Positions 1-8,503 of a DNA stretch of 64,000 bases are shown here, piece after piece (within the stretch, counting starts at the first letter, position 1; each line of letters starts with the position of its first letter). The position numbers were made by a program, and so were the translations under genes. Source of the DNA: Paraburkholderia bryophila. Lineage in GTDB: Bacteria > Pseudomonadota > Gammaproteobacteria > Burkholderiales > Burkholderiaceae. Location of the stretch: the NCBI RefSeq assembly GCF_013409255.1, contig NZ_JACCAS010000002.1:2842001-2906000 (forward strand), written 5' to 3'. The notes beneath the pieces are model-generated. The model ran no database searches. It was not told the DNA's origin and worked only from the letters and a program-made list of their open reading frames with translations.

Positions 1-286
1 GTGCGGCGATCGCTTCGTTTTGCACCTGAATAATGCGGCGGGCGTGAATCAGAAAGTTTTCGCCGTCGCGCGACAGCGCGAGCCGCCGGCTGTTGCGCAG
101 AAACATGTGCGTTTCCAGCCGCTCTTCCAGCGTACGAATACGCAGACTGATGGTCGATTGGGTGCGGTGCAGCAACTTTGCCGCTGCGGTGAATCCGCCG
201 CTGTCGACCACGGCCACAAAGGCTCTCACCAGTTCGGGATCGAGAGAACTCAGTTTTGACCAATCGGGTCCGCTGATGGAAGCCAT
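1..286 (-). CDS. LysR-family transcriptional regulator, N-terminal part (cut by window edge)
   Basis: The visible 95 residues form a LysR-type winged helix-turn-helix: MASISGPDWSKLSSLDPEL, then a helix-turn-helix with AAKLLHRTQSTISLRIRTLE and the usual linker start. The effector domain lies outside the window. The gene diverges from the oxygenase/M24/ABC operon that begins at 408, so it is probably that operon's regulator. The 121-bp shared intergenic region contains two short palindromes. The family is certain; the ligand is unknown, although an onium compound such as a betaine would fit the neighbouring importer. Confidence 0.85.
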   Translation of the reverse strand, partial: MASISGPDWSKLSSLDPELVRAFVAVVDSGGFTAAAKLLHRTQSTISLRIRTLEERLETHMFLRNSRRLALSRDGENFLIHARRIIQVQNEAIAA

Positions 287-302
287 CGGAATTACTCGCT
301 TT

Positions 303-364
303 CCAAAGAAATTTGGCGATCAAAACATGGGGGCGTCAGTGAGGTGATTGTTGTCGAAAACAAT
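303..364. promoter_or_regulatory. Divergent promoter region with two palindromes (candidate LysR sites)
   Basis: Between the LysR gene and the operon at 408 lie CCAAA-GAAA-TTTGG (303-316) and ATTGTT-N6-AACAAT (347-364). LysR proteins typically bind short dyads in such divergent regions, so these are reasonable operator candidates. The assignment is inferred from position and symmetry only. Confidence 0.4.
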
Positions 365-407
365 TCGCGTCACAAATCAGTCCGAACCCCTAATCTGGAG
401 TCCCGCC

Positions 408-1295
408 GTGTCAGTCAGTCTTCCTCTTGCCGATGCCGAATGCAACGATTTGAGCGACATCGTCGATACCGGGCGTTATCCGCTGCACGATCCGGACCAC
501 CCGCGCATGCGCGAGCTGGTGGCGAGCTGCCGTGCCCACCTGGCGGGCAACGGCAGCGCCGTGCTGCACGGTTTCCTGCGGCCCGAGGCGCTGGCCCAGG
601 CGCGCGCCGAAGGCGTGGCGCTGGCCGCCAAGACCTACTTTTCAACCCGTAAGGTCAACGCCTATTTCACCGCGGACGATCCGTCGCTGCCCGCCGACGA
701 CCCACGCCGCGTCTTCATGGACCGCACCAGCGGCTTCGTGACCCGCGACGTGATTCCGGCCGACGCGATCGTGCATCGCATTTATGTAGCGCAGGCCATG
801 AAGCGTTTCGTCGCCGCCTGCCTCGGCGAAACACGCGTGTGGGAATACGCGGACCCGTACGCCGGCCTGGTGCAGAACGTCATGCCGCCGGGCACCGAGC
901 AGCCGTGGCACTACGACACCAACGAATTCATCGTATCGATGATGACGCAACAGCCGGAAGCGGGCGGCGACTTCGAGTACTGCCCGAATATCCGCTCGCC
1001 CGAAGGCGAGAACTACGGCGGCGTGGGCAGCGTGGTGCGCGGCGAAACGCGCGCGCCGATCAACGTGATCACGTTGCAACCGGGCGATCTGCAACTGTTC
1101 AAAGGACGCTTTTCGCTGCACCGCGTCACCCGGGTGGAAGGCACGGTCGAACGTCACACGGCGATCTTCGCGTACTCGCAGAAGCCGGGTGTGATCGGCC
1201 GGCTCGAACGAACCCGGCAGTTATACGGGCGCGTCTCCGAAATGCACCTGGAAGCCGAGCAGAGGCTGGTGCGTGCCGACAACCTGGTCGATTGA
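408..1295 (+). CDS. Fe(II)/2-oxoglutarate-dependent oxygenase, HalD/BesD-like
   Basis: A 295-residue soluble enzyme that resembles the 2-oxoglutarate oxygenases annotated as HalD/BesD-type. The iron-binding facial triad looks complete: H168-Y-D170 in QPWHYDTNEF and the distal H238 in SLHRVTRVEG, with R249 a candidate co-substrate arginine. Because the carboxylate Asp is present, hydroxylation is more likely than the halogenation done by HxG/HxA relatives. I chose GTG at 408 because CTGGAG lies 8 bases upstream; an ATG at 348 is in frame but lacks a good ribosome site. It is first in the operon with the DddP-like enzyme and a betaine-type importer, so its substrate may be an imported onium compound or amino acid. 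Confidence 0.75.
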   Translation: MSVSLPLADAECNDLSDIVDTGRYPLHDPDHPRMRELVASCRAHLAGNGSAVLHGFLRPEALAQARAEGVALAAKTYFSTRKVNAYFTADDPSLPADDPRRVFMDRTSGFVTRDVIPADAIVHRIYVAQAMKRFVAACLGETRVWEYADPYAGLVQNVMPPGTEQPWHYDTNEFIVSMMTQQPEAGGDFEYCPNIRSPEGENYGGVGSVVRGETRAPINVITLQPGDLQLFKGRFSLHRVTRVEGTVERHTAIFAYSQKPGVIGRLERTRQLYGRVSEMHLEAEQRLVRADNLVD

Positions 1296-1340
1296 AACCG
1301 CTTTCCCAAACTGATAACCCCGTCCCCCTGTCGAGAAACC

Positions 1341-2567
1341 ATGACGATTATTCGCCCGACTCATCTTCCGGAAGATTGCGAACCGACCGCGGAAGAAATC
1401 GCGCAGATTCAACGCGACCGGCTTGCCGCCGTGCGCCGTGAACTGAAGAAGCGCGACCTCACCGCCGCGATCCTGTTCGACCCGACGCATATGCGCTACG
1501 CCACCGGCTCGCGCAACATGCAGGTGTATTCGATGCGCAATCCCGCGCGCTATCTGTTCGTGCCGGCCGAAGGCAAGGTCGTGCTGTTCGAATATGCGGG
1601 CTGCGATTTCCTCGCCGACGGGCTCGACACCGTCGACGAAGTGCGACCCGCTACCGCGATTTCCTACTACTTCTGTGACGACATGCTGGGCCGCGTCACC
1701 GAACGCTGGGCCGACGAGATCGACGAACTCGTCAAGCAAAGCGGCGGCGGCAAGCGGATCGCGATTGAAAGCGCGACTTCGGCGGCGGCTTTTGCGCTGC
1801 AGGCGCGCGGCTATCAGATCAGCGACGCGCAGGAACCGCTGGAACGCGCCCGTTCGATCAAGGTGCCCAACGAGATCAAGATGATCCGCTCGTCGCTGCG
1901 CGCCGCCGAAGAAGGCGTGCGCCGACTCGAAGCGGCGCTGGTGCCTGGCATTAGCGAAAACGAATTGTGGTCGTATCTGCATAAGCACATCATCGAGACC
2001 GACGGCGACTATGTCGAAACGCGTCTGATCAGTTCGGGGCCGCGCACCAATCCGTGGTTCCAGGAGAGCAGTCCGCGCAAGATCCAGGCGGGCGAACTCG
2101 TCGGACTCGATACCGACGTGGTGGGCCGCTTCGGCTATTACGCCGATTTCTCGCGCACCTTCCTGTGTGGCGATCTGCCCGCCACCACGGCACAGAAGAC
2201 GCTCTACAAGCTCGCCTATGAGCAGGTGCATTCGAATATGGAGAACGTGCGCGCCGGCACGACCTTCCAGGAGTTCATCGCGAAGGCGTGGAAGATTCCC
2301 GGTCCGTATCAGGCGCGCCGCTATTTCGCGCTCGCGCATGGTGTGGGCATGACGGGCGAATATCCGTACATCGTCCATCGCGAGGATAACGAGGCCAAGG
2401 GGTATGACGGCGTGATCGAGCCCGGCATGACGCTGTGCATCGAAAGTTATATCGGCCATGAAGCCGGCGGTGAAGGCGTCAAGCTGGAAGAGCAGGTGTA
2501 CGTGCGCGACGATGGTCGTGTGGAACTGCTGTCCGACTATCCCTTCGAGAAGCGCCTGCTGGCCTGA
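1341..2567 (+). CDS. M24-family (creatinase/aminopeptidase fold) enzyme, DddP-like
   Basis: A 408-residue M24 protein with an N-terminal creatinase-type domain and a C-terminal pita-bread domain. Candidate metal ligands are D257, D259, D269, H333, E368 and E383. The spacing is the same, residue for residue (offset 38), as the ligands I recall for the Roseovarius DMSP lyase DddP (D295, D297, D307, H371, E406, E421), and unlike ordinary Xaa-Pro peptidases the first ligand is a DxD pair. The position matching the recalled catalytic Asp377 is Gly339. It could therefore be a DddP-fold enzyme with another substrate, or a lyase with a different base. It lies 45 bp after the oxygenase and 92 bp before the ABC importer genes. 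Confidence 0.75.
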   Translation: MTIIRPTHLPEDCEPTAEEIAQIQRDRLAAVRRELKKRDLTAAILFDPTHMRYATGSRNMQVYSMRNPARYLFVPAEGKVVLFEYAGCDFLADGLDTVDEVRPATAISYYFCDDMLGRVTERWADEIDELVKQSGGGKRIAIESATSAAAFALQARGYQISDAQEPLERARSIKVPNEIKMIRSSLRAAEEGVRRLEAALVPGISENELWSYLHKHIIETDGDYVETRLISSGPRTNPWFQESSPRKIQAGELVGLDTDVVGRFGYYADFSRTFLCGDLPATTAQKTLYKLAYEQVHSNMENVRAGTTFQEFIAKAWKIPGPYQARRYFALAHGVGMTGEYPYIVHREDNEAKGYDGVIEPGMTLCIESYIGHEAGGEGVKLEEQVYVRDDGRVELLSDYPFEKRLLA

Positions 2568-2659
2568 ACGCTCAGCGCGGCCGCATTCGGAGACATTGCG
2601 GCCGACGCTTCCCCTGCCAACCCATTCAATGCCATTCATTACTCCAAGGGTGATCCACG

Positions 2660-3697
2660 ATGCAACTCAGACAACTTCGCGCGGTGCTGTGCGCCGCCGC
2701 CATCGCCTTGACCGGCACGACCGCGCACGCCGCGGATAGCTGGTGCGCGCAAGGCAAGACCGTCCACTTTGCCGGTATCACGTGGGAAAGCGGTTCGTTC
2801 GCGACCGAAGTGTTGCGGCAGATTCTGGAGAAGGGCTACGGCTGCAAGACCGACGTCGTGCCGGGTAGTACCGCGGCCACCGAAACCGCGCTCGCGCACA
2901 ACGACGTGCAGGTGTGGGCCGAACAATGGACCGGCCGCAGCGAGATCACCGCGAAGGCGGTGGCGTCGGGTAGCGTGAAACTGGTCGGCGATACCTTGCC
3001 GGGCGGTACGAAAGAAGGCTGGTTCGTGCCGGAATACGTGGTGAAGGGCGATCCGAAACGCGGCATCAAACCGCTCGCGCCGGGCCTCGTTGCAGTCACC
3101 GACTTGCCGAAATACAAAAGCGTATTCGCCGACGACGAGGAACCGGACAAGGGCCGCTTTCTCAACTGCCCGACCGGCTGGGACTGCGAACGCGTCAATA
3201 CGCGCCTGCTGAAAGTACTGAATCTGGACGCGACCTATACCAACTTCCATCCGGGCACCGGCGCGGCACTGGACGCGGCGATCGCCTCCGCGTATCAGCG
3301 TGGCGCGCCGATCGTGTTCTATTACTGGGGACCGGCCGCGCTGATGGCGAAGTACAAGTTCGTCGAATTGAAAATGCCGGCCTATAACGACGCCTGCTGG
3401 AAGACCTTGCGCGACGAGAGCAGCACGTCGCAATGCGCGTCGTCGTACATGGTTTCGCATGTCACCGTCGGCGTGTCCACGCCGTTCTACGACGCCGATC
3501 CGCAACTCGTGTCCATGCTCAACAAGGTCAAGTTTCCGATGGACTTTCTGAACAGCACGATCCTCGAAATGAGCACGAAGAAACTCGACGGCTCGGCCAT
3601 GGCCACGCAATTCCTGCGCGAGCATCCGGAGATGTGGAAGCAATGGGTGCCGGCCGACGTCGCGTCCAAAGTGCAGGCCGGACTCAGCGGCGCCTGA
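2660..3697 (+). CDS. Glycine betaine/choline-type ABC transporter substrate-binding protein (OpuAC/ProX-like)
   Basis: A 345-residue exported protein with a clear signal peptide (MQLRQLRAVLCAAAIALTG, cleaved after AHA). The mature part has the OpuAC pattern: an early TVHFAGITWESGSFATEV segment, then a W-rich binding region (VWAEQWTGR, GWFVPEYV, FYYWGP) expected to build an aromatic cage for a quaternary ammonium or sulfonium ligand. The permease and ATPase follow on the same strand. Ligand choice among betaine, choline, carnitine or DMSP cannot be read from the sequence. Confidence 0.85.
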   Translation: MQLRQLRAVLCAAAIALTGTTAHAADSWCAQGKTVHFAGITWESGSFATEVLRQILEKGYGCKTDVVPGSTAATETALAHNDVQVWAEQWTGRSEITAKAVASGSVKLVGDTLPGGTKEGWFVPEYVVKGDPKRGIKPLAPGLVAVTDLPKYKSVFADDEEPDKGRFLNCPTGWDCERVNTRLLKVLNLDATYTNFHPGTGAALDAAIASAYQRGAPIVFYYWGPAALMAKYKFVELKMPAYNDACWKTLRDESSTSQCASSYMVSHVTVGVSTPFYDADPQLVSMLNKVKFPMDFLNSTILEMSTKKLDGSAMATQFLREHPEMWKQWVPADVASKVQAGLSGA

Positions 3698-3827
3698 TCG
3701 ATAGCGAAGTGCCGGACCGTTGTAACGTCCGGCCGATTTCGACGGCGTGAGGCTCTCGCGGCTTCACGCCCGACCGCAGAGGCGAGAGCGAGCTGACCCG
3801 CTGTCCATTTGCCGTGGAGGCTTGATC

Positions 3828-4796
3828 ATGAATTCTTTTTTTCTGCATCTTTCGATTGCCGACTGGGTGAACGACGCCGTGCAATCGTTCGTGACCCGCT
3901 ACGGCGACGGTTTTCATCAGTTCAGCATTACCGTGTTGCGCTATGTGCTGGTGCCGCTCGAGGGCGCGCTGCGCGCGTTGCCGCCGTGGCTGATCCTGCT
4001 CGCGGTCGGCGCGATCACGTGGAATGCGACCCGGCGATTGACCATCGCCGGGTTCTTTATCTTGCTGCTGTATGCGATCGGTTGCTTCGGGCTGTGGGAA
4101 AAGCTGATGCAGACGCTGGCGTTGATGCTGGTGGCCACGGTGTTATCGGTGTCGTTCGGTGTGCCGCTCGGCATTCTGACCTCGCGCAGCGCGTGGTTGC
4201 GTCGCCTGTTGTTGCCCACGCTCGACGTGATGCAAACGCTGCCCAGTTTCGTCTACCTGATCCCGGTGCTGATGCTGTTCGGCCTCGGCAAGGTGCCGGC
4301 GATTCTCGCGACGATCATCTACGCGTTGCCGCCGCTGATTCGCCTGACCGATCTCGGCATTCGTCACGTGGATGGCGAAGTGGTCGAGGCGGCACGCGCA
4401 TTCGGCACCACGCGCTGGCAGTTGCTGGTCAACGTGCAGTTGCCGCTGGCGCGCCCGAGCATCATGGCCGGCATCAACCAGACCACGATGATGGCGCTTT
4501 CCATGGTGGTGATCGCCTCCATGATCGGCTCGCGCGGTCTCGGCGAAGACGTGCTCGCCGGGATTCAGACGCTCGACGTGGGCAAGGGCATGCAGGCGGG
4601 CATTGCCATTGTGATTCTCGCGATCGTGATCGACCGTATCAGTCAGGGCTATGGGCAGGACCGTCGCACGCGGCGTCTGTTCGCGCAGCGCAAAAAGGCG
4701 AAAGCGGCCTCGCGGATTCCTTATCGCGCGAGTAGCGCGGAGGCGAACGAGCAGGGCGCGGCGGAAAGCGGACTCGAAACCCGCGCGGCGAAGTAG
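3828..4796 (+). CDS. Glycine betaine/proline-type ABC transporter permease (ProW/OpuAB-like)
   Basis: A 322-residue inner-membrane permease with about six to seven hydrophobic segments and the binding-protein-dependent transport signature around EAARAFGTTRWQLLVNVQLP, which contacts the ATPase. The start at 3828 is chosen because GGAGG sits 7 bases before it; the longer reading frame from 3747 has no hydrophobic or conserved sequence at its front. The C-terminal 40 residues are charged and Ala-rich and probably cytoplasmic. It works with the binding protein at 2660 and the ATPase at 4852. Confidence 0.87.
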   Translation: MNSFFLHLSIADWVNDAVQSFVTRYGDGFHQFSITVLRYVLVPLEGALRALPPWLILLAVGAITWNATRRLTIAGFFILLLYAIGCFGLWEKLMQTLALMLVATVLSVSFGVPLGILTSRSAWLRRLLLPTLDVMQTLPSFVYLIPVLMLFGLGKVPAILATIIYALPPLIRLTDLGIRHVDGEVVEAARAFGTTRWQLLVNVQLPLARPSIMAGINQTTMMALSMVVIASMIGSRGLGEDVLAGIQTLDVGKGMQAGIAIVILAIVIDRISQGYGQDRRTRRLFAQRKKAKAASRIPYRASSAEANEQGAAESGLETRAAK

Positions 4797-4851
4797 TTGC
4801 CGACCCTGATAGCCCAATAGTCCATTCAGAGCAAAGCACCAGGAGAGCGAG

Positions 4852-5685
4852 ATGGCAGCGATCGAAGTCAAACACGTGTACAAGCTGTTCGGGCCGCCCA
4901 CGAGTCACGCGCGCGTGCTGGATCTATTGCGCGGCGGCAAAGGCAAAGCCGACGTGCTCGCGCAAACCGGCTGCAATGTCGGCCTTAACGACGTCAGCCT
5001 GAACATCGGCTCGGGCGAAATCTTCGTGATCATGGGCCTTTCCGGCTCCGGCAAGTCGACGCTGGTACGCCACTTCAACCGGCTGATCGAACCGACTGCG
5101 GGCGAGATCGTGATCGACGGCTCGGACGTCATCAAGCTCGGCGCGCAGGGCTTACGCGAACTGCGCCGCTACAAGGTCAGCATGGTGTTCCAGAACTTCG
5201 GGCTGCTGCCGCATCAAACCGTGCTCGACAATACCGCGTACGCACTGCGTGTGCGCGGTGAGAGCCGCGCGCAGGCCAACGACAAGGCGCGCGTGTGGCT
5301 CGGCAAAGTGGGCTTGAACGGTTACGACGAACACTATCCCGACGAGTTGTCCGGCGGTATGCGTCAACGTGTCGGACTCGCGCGTGCGCTCGCCGCGGAT
5401 ACGGATGTGCTGCTGATGGACGAAGCGTTCTCCGCACTCGACCCGCTGATTCGCACGGAAATGCAGGATCAGTTGCTGCAATTGCAGGCCACGCTGAAGA
5501 AGACGATTGTGTTTATCACGCACGATCTCGACGAGGCGCTGCGGATCGGCAATCGCATCGCGATTCTGCGGGACGGCAAGCTGGTGCAGCAGGGCACGCC
5601 CGACGAAATTCTGACGCGGCCGGCGGACGATTACGTGAGGCGTTTCGTGGAGCGGCGTTCGGATCGAAGTGCGACGCGACAGTGA
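4852..5685 (+). CDS. Glycine betaine/proline-type ABC transporter ATP-binding protein (ProV/OpuAA-like)
   Basis: A 277-residue ATPase with Walker [11 protein letters not shown]-loop [12 protein letters not shown], signature [14 protein letters not shown], Walker [13 protein letters not shown] and the switch His in FITHDLDEA. The [16 protein letters not shown] segment is typical of the ProV/OpuAA group. It stops soon after the ATPase core and so lacks the C-terminal CBS domains that sense ionic strength in OpuAA/ProV. This suggests a catabolic importer rather than an osmotically gated one. AGGAGAG is 6 bases before the ATG. Confidence 0.88.
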   Translation: MAAIEVKHVYKLFGPPTSHARVLDLLRGGKGKADVLAQTGCNVGLNDVSLNIGSGEIFVIMGLSGSGKSTLVRHFNRLIEPTAGEIVIDGSDVIKLGAQGLRELRRYKVSMVFQNFGLLPHQTVLDNTAYALRVRGESRAQANDKARVWLGKVGLNGYDEHYPDELSGGMRQRVGLARALAADTDVLLMDEAFSALDPLIRTEMQDQLLQLQATLKKTIVFITHDLDEALRIGNRIAILRDGKLVQQGTPDEILTRPADDYVRRFVERRSDRSATRQ

Positions 5686-5693
5686 GGCAAACG

Positions 5694-5717
5694 CCGGTTC
5701 GTGGCAACGCGAACCGG
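5694..5717 (+). terminator. Stem-loop after the ABC operon
   Basis: CCGGTTCG (5694-5701) pairs exactly with CGAACCGG (5710-5717) around an 8-base loop, 8 bases after the ATPase stop codon. No T-run follows, so it may be a 3'-end stabilising hairpin or a weak terminator. Confidence 0.5.
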
Positions 5718-5816
5718 TCTCACGGAATCTGATTCTGAATTGCTTCGCTTCACTGCGTTGTCACTCGGTACTCGTAGATTGGAGGGGCTGTACCCTTTCA
5801 ATCCATGAGAACCGAA

Positions 5817-6686
5817 ATGACAAAGATCAGATGGCATCATGCAGGAACCGTTGCTTTGCTATGCGCAAGCAGCGTCGCTCACGCGGGCACACCGTCGGTG
5901 GGCAGTCGTGAATACAAAGTACTGCTCAACCCCGCGAGTTTCGCGAGCCAGCCGGCGGATGCGGCCAATCGCTTTCTCACCGACCTGCAGGCGAGTCTCG
6001 CGGCGAACGGCTTCGATCGTACGGTCACCGGCAGCTTCGCGGCCGACAACGATCGCACCGTGCTGTACTACGACTCGCCGGGCACCTGCGCGGTTAAGCA
6101 GGCCGGCTATTCGATGCGCGAACGCGACGACAGCAGCGGCCGCAATATCGAACTGAAGTTCGGCTCGCCGAACCAGACGACCTCGGCGAATACCGACGTG
6201 AGCGGCAGCTCATCGAAGGCGAAGAGCAAACTCGAAGACGACATCACGCCGCCGTCGAACCAGACCTATTCGCATTCCACCAACGAACCGCTGTCGGACT
6301 CGAAGAACATCAATCATCTGAGCGACATCAAGGACCTGTTCCCGACCACGCACGTGTTCGACAGCGTCAGCACTCAAACGCTGGTGCCGGTGAGCGGATT
6401 GTCGATTCATGAAGTCACGTACGACGGCGCGGTCAGCGATCTCGGTCAGGAAAATGCCGACTTCACGATGACGGTCTGGTACGCGAACGGTTCGACGACG
6501 CCCGCGCTGGCCGAGATTTCTTTCGAGGTCGACGTGAACAGCGACGGTATTTTCACCGACAAGGTGACCTCGCGTTCGCAACTCATGTTCAGCGTGATTC
6601 AAGGCATGACGAACTGGGTGCAGTCGCCGAGTTCGACGAAGACCGCGTGGGTGTACAAGTATCTGCCGACGTTCTGCGGGCAGTAA
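5817..6686 (+). CDS. Exported protein with possible CYTH-like region
   Basis: A 289-residue protein with a signal peptide (MTKIRWHHAGTVALLCASS, cleavage near VAHA-G). I do not recognise a named family with certainty. The stretch YSMRERDDSSGRNIELKFGS, followed by beta-rich segments with alternating charged residues (ALAEISFEVDVNSDGIF), recalls the beta-strand pattern of CYTH/triphosphate-tunnel proteins; this is a weak inference. The middle part (residues 120-160) is Ser/Asn-rich and low in complexity. An ATG at 5805 is an alternative start. It stands alone between the ABC operon and a convergent gene. Confidence 0.55.
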   Translation: MTKIRWHHAGTVALLCASSVAHAGTPSVGSREYKVLLNPASFASQPADAANRFLTDLQASLAANGFDRTVTGSFAADNDRTVLYYDSPGTCAVKQAGYSMRERDDSSGRNIELKFGSPNQTTSANTDVSGSSSKAKSKLEDDITPPSNQTYSHSTNEPLSDSKNINHLSDIKDLFPTTHVFDSVSTQTLVPVSGLSIHEVTYDGAVSDLGQENADFTMTVWYANGSTTPALAEISFEVDVNSDGIFTDKVTSRSQLMFSVIQGMTNWVQSPSSTKTAWVYKYLPTFCGQ

Positions 6687-6705
6687 GGTAGTAGAGCGGT
6701 AAGGC

Positions 6706-6788
6706 GGTTCTGCGTTAATGCAAAGGCCACAGCATTAGCGCAGAACCCAGGCGAGTGCAGTGAAACTGATCAACTCATTGCACTCGCC
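6706..6788. terminator. Two stem-loops between convergent genes
   Basis: GGTTCTGCGTTAATG (6706-6720) pairs with CATTAGCGCAGAACC (6733-6747), with one mismatch, and GGCGAGTGCA (6750-6759) pairs with TGCACTCGCC (6779-6788). They lie between the convergent stops at 6686 and 6800, so they could end transcription from both sides. There is no long T-run. Confidence 0.55.
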
Positions 6789-6799
6789 GCCAATCACAT

Positions 6800-8503
6800 T
6801 CAAGCTGCGTCGTCGAAACGTTTCGCCCAGCGTGCGCCGCAACCGAGCAACGCGCCGCTGATCAACAGGGTCACGGTGCCCATCGCCATTCCGTCGCCGA
6901 TCGAGCCTTGCTCGAACTGCTGCCAGATAAAGATCGACGCGGTCTGCACGCCGCTCGGCGCGAGCAGTAGCGACGTCACCAGCTCACGCGAAGCGACCGC
7001 GAACACGATCATCACGGACGATACCAACGCAGGCGCAACCAGCGGCAATACGATCCTTAGCAACACGCGTGCACTCGACGCGCCATGCACGCGCGCCGCG
7101 GCTTCGAGTCCCGAACCAAGTTGACGCAACGCCGCGCTCGTATAGCGAATCGGATACGGCAACAGCAGGCAACTGTACGACAGCAGCAGAATGCCCCACG
7201 TGTTGTACGGCGTGACAGGCCAGATCGGCAGATTCCACGCCAGAATCAACCCCACGCCGACGACGATGCCGGGCAACGCATGCGGCAGCAGCGTCAACGC
7301 GTCGAGCGCGGCACGGCCCCGCAGGCGCGTTTTCACGACGACCCATGCGCTGAGAAAACCCAATGCACCCGTCACTAACGCCGTCGCGGCGGCAAGCGCG
7401 AGACTCGTGCCGAGCGCGCTCGCGCCGTCGCTGCCTGCGGAAAGCGCCTTGAAGTGCGCGAGCGTGAGGTTGTTGATCGCGAAACCGCCCGACAGCGTGC
7501 GCGAAAACGCCGTCGTGACGATCGCGAACAACGGCGCGATCGCCGCGCATAGTGCAACGAAGCCGAACATCGAAAGCACTGGCCAACGCCAGCGGCCCAA
7601 TTCGCGCCGCAACGTTGCGGTGGGTTTGCCGGTCTGCGTTTCGAAGTCGCGGCCGGCGAGCACTCGCCGTTGCAGCACAAAGGCCGCTAACGCAAGCAAG
7701 GCAAGCAGCAGCGCGAGTACCGAAGCGCCGGGCAGATCGATCGGCCAGTCGGAGAAGCGTTCTTCGATCGACGTCACCATCAAACTGAAACCGGCACGCG
7801 AACCGAGCGCGGACGGCACGCCGAATTCTTCGATCGCCATCGTGAAGGTCAGCAATGCGCTGGCGGCGATGGCGGGCAGCATCAACGGCAACGTAATGCG
7901 CGCGAAACTGCGCCACGGGCCCGCGCCGAACACGCGCGCCACGTCGGCGAGGCGTCCGCCCAACGCGGCCAGCGTGCGCGACACCGAAAAGTAGACGACC
8001 GGAAACACGCCGAGCGTCATGGCCGCGACCACGCCGTTGAACGAGAACAGAAAGCGGCCGAGATTCACGCCGGTCAACTGTTCGAGATAGCCGCTCGGTT
8101 GCAGCAGCAGAATCCAGCCGAATGCCGCGAGATACGGTGGAATCAGAAACGGCGCGAGAAACAGCAGATCCCACAAACGCGCACCCGGCAGCCGGAACAA
8201 ACCACGCACGACGCCAAGCGGCAAACCGAGCGCCACGCTGGCGAGCGCGACGCTCACGCCGAAGCGCACCGTATTGCCGAGCAAGGGGAGGGTATCGGCG
8301 CGCACCAGCGCCGCGCCGAACGCGCTAAACGGATGCGCGAACGAGCCGCGGTTGAGCAACGGAAAGATCGCCTGCAACACGACGAAGCCGATCGGCAACG
8401 CGATCAGCACGGCGAGCGCGGCAAGCAGCGGCGTCAGCAGCCAGGCCGAACCGCCGCGCGGCGCACCGCTGGGCGGCGCGGCGCGCATCATCACGCGAGC
8501 CAT
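6800..8503 (-). CDS. ABC transporter permease, fused double-domain (FbpB-like)
   Basis: A 567-residue inner-membrane protein with about 12 hydrophobic segments. It contains two copies of the permease domain, each with an ATPase-contact loop (VARVFGAGPWRSFARITLP and EAARVHGASSARVLLRIVLP). This fused architecture is typical of Fbp/Afu iron importers and some 2-aminoethylphosphonate importers. Its ATG overlaps the stop of the binding-protein gene by one base (TAATG), which indicates translational coupling. The substrate is unresolved: ferric iron, phosphonate and polyamine-like compounds are all possible for this family. Confidence 0.85.
   Translation of the reverse strand: MARVMMRAAPPSGAPRGGSAWLLTPLLAALAVLIALPIGFVVLQAIFPLLNRGSFAHPFSAFGAALVRADTLPLLGNTVRFGVSVALASVALGLPLGVVRGLFRLPGARLWDLLFLAPFLIPPYLAAFGWILLLQPSGYLEQLTGVNLGRFLFSFNGVVAAMTLGVFPVVYFSVSRTLAALGGRLADVARVFGAGPWRSFARITLPLMLPAIAASALLTFTMAIEEFGVPSALGSRAGFSLMVTSIEERFSDWPIDLPGASVLALLLALLALAAFVLQRRVLAGRDFETQTGKPTATLRRELGRWRWPVLSMFGFVALCAAIAPLFAIVTTAFSRTLSGGFAINNLTLAHFKALSAGSDGASALGTSLALAAATALVTGALGFLSAWVVVKTRLRGRAALDALTLLPHALPGIVVGVGLILAWNLPIWPVTPYNTWGILLLSYSCLLLPYPIRYTSAALRQLGSGLEAAARVHGASSARVLLRIVLPLVAPALVSSVMIVFAVASRELVTSLLLAPSGVQTASIFIWQQFEQGSIGDGMAMGTVTLLISGALLGCGARWAKRFDDAA

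Noticed and set aside
1221..2639. Long minus-strand ORFs opposite the operon (and similar ones opposite most high-GC genes)
   Set aside because: They are antisense shadows caused by GC codon bias; they lack ribosome sites and family motifs, while the plus-strand genes are well supported.
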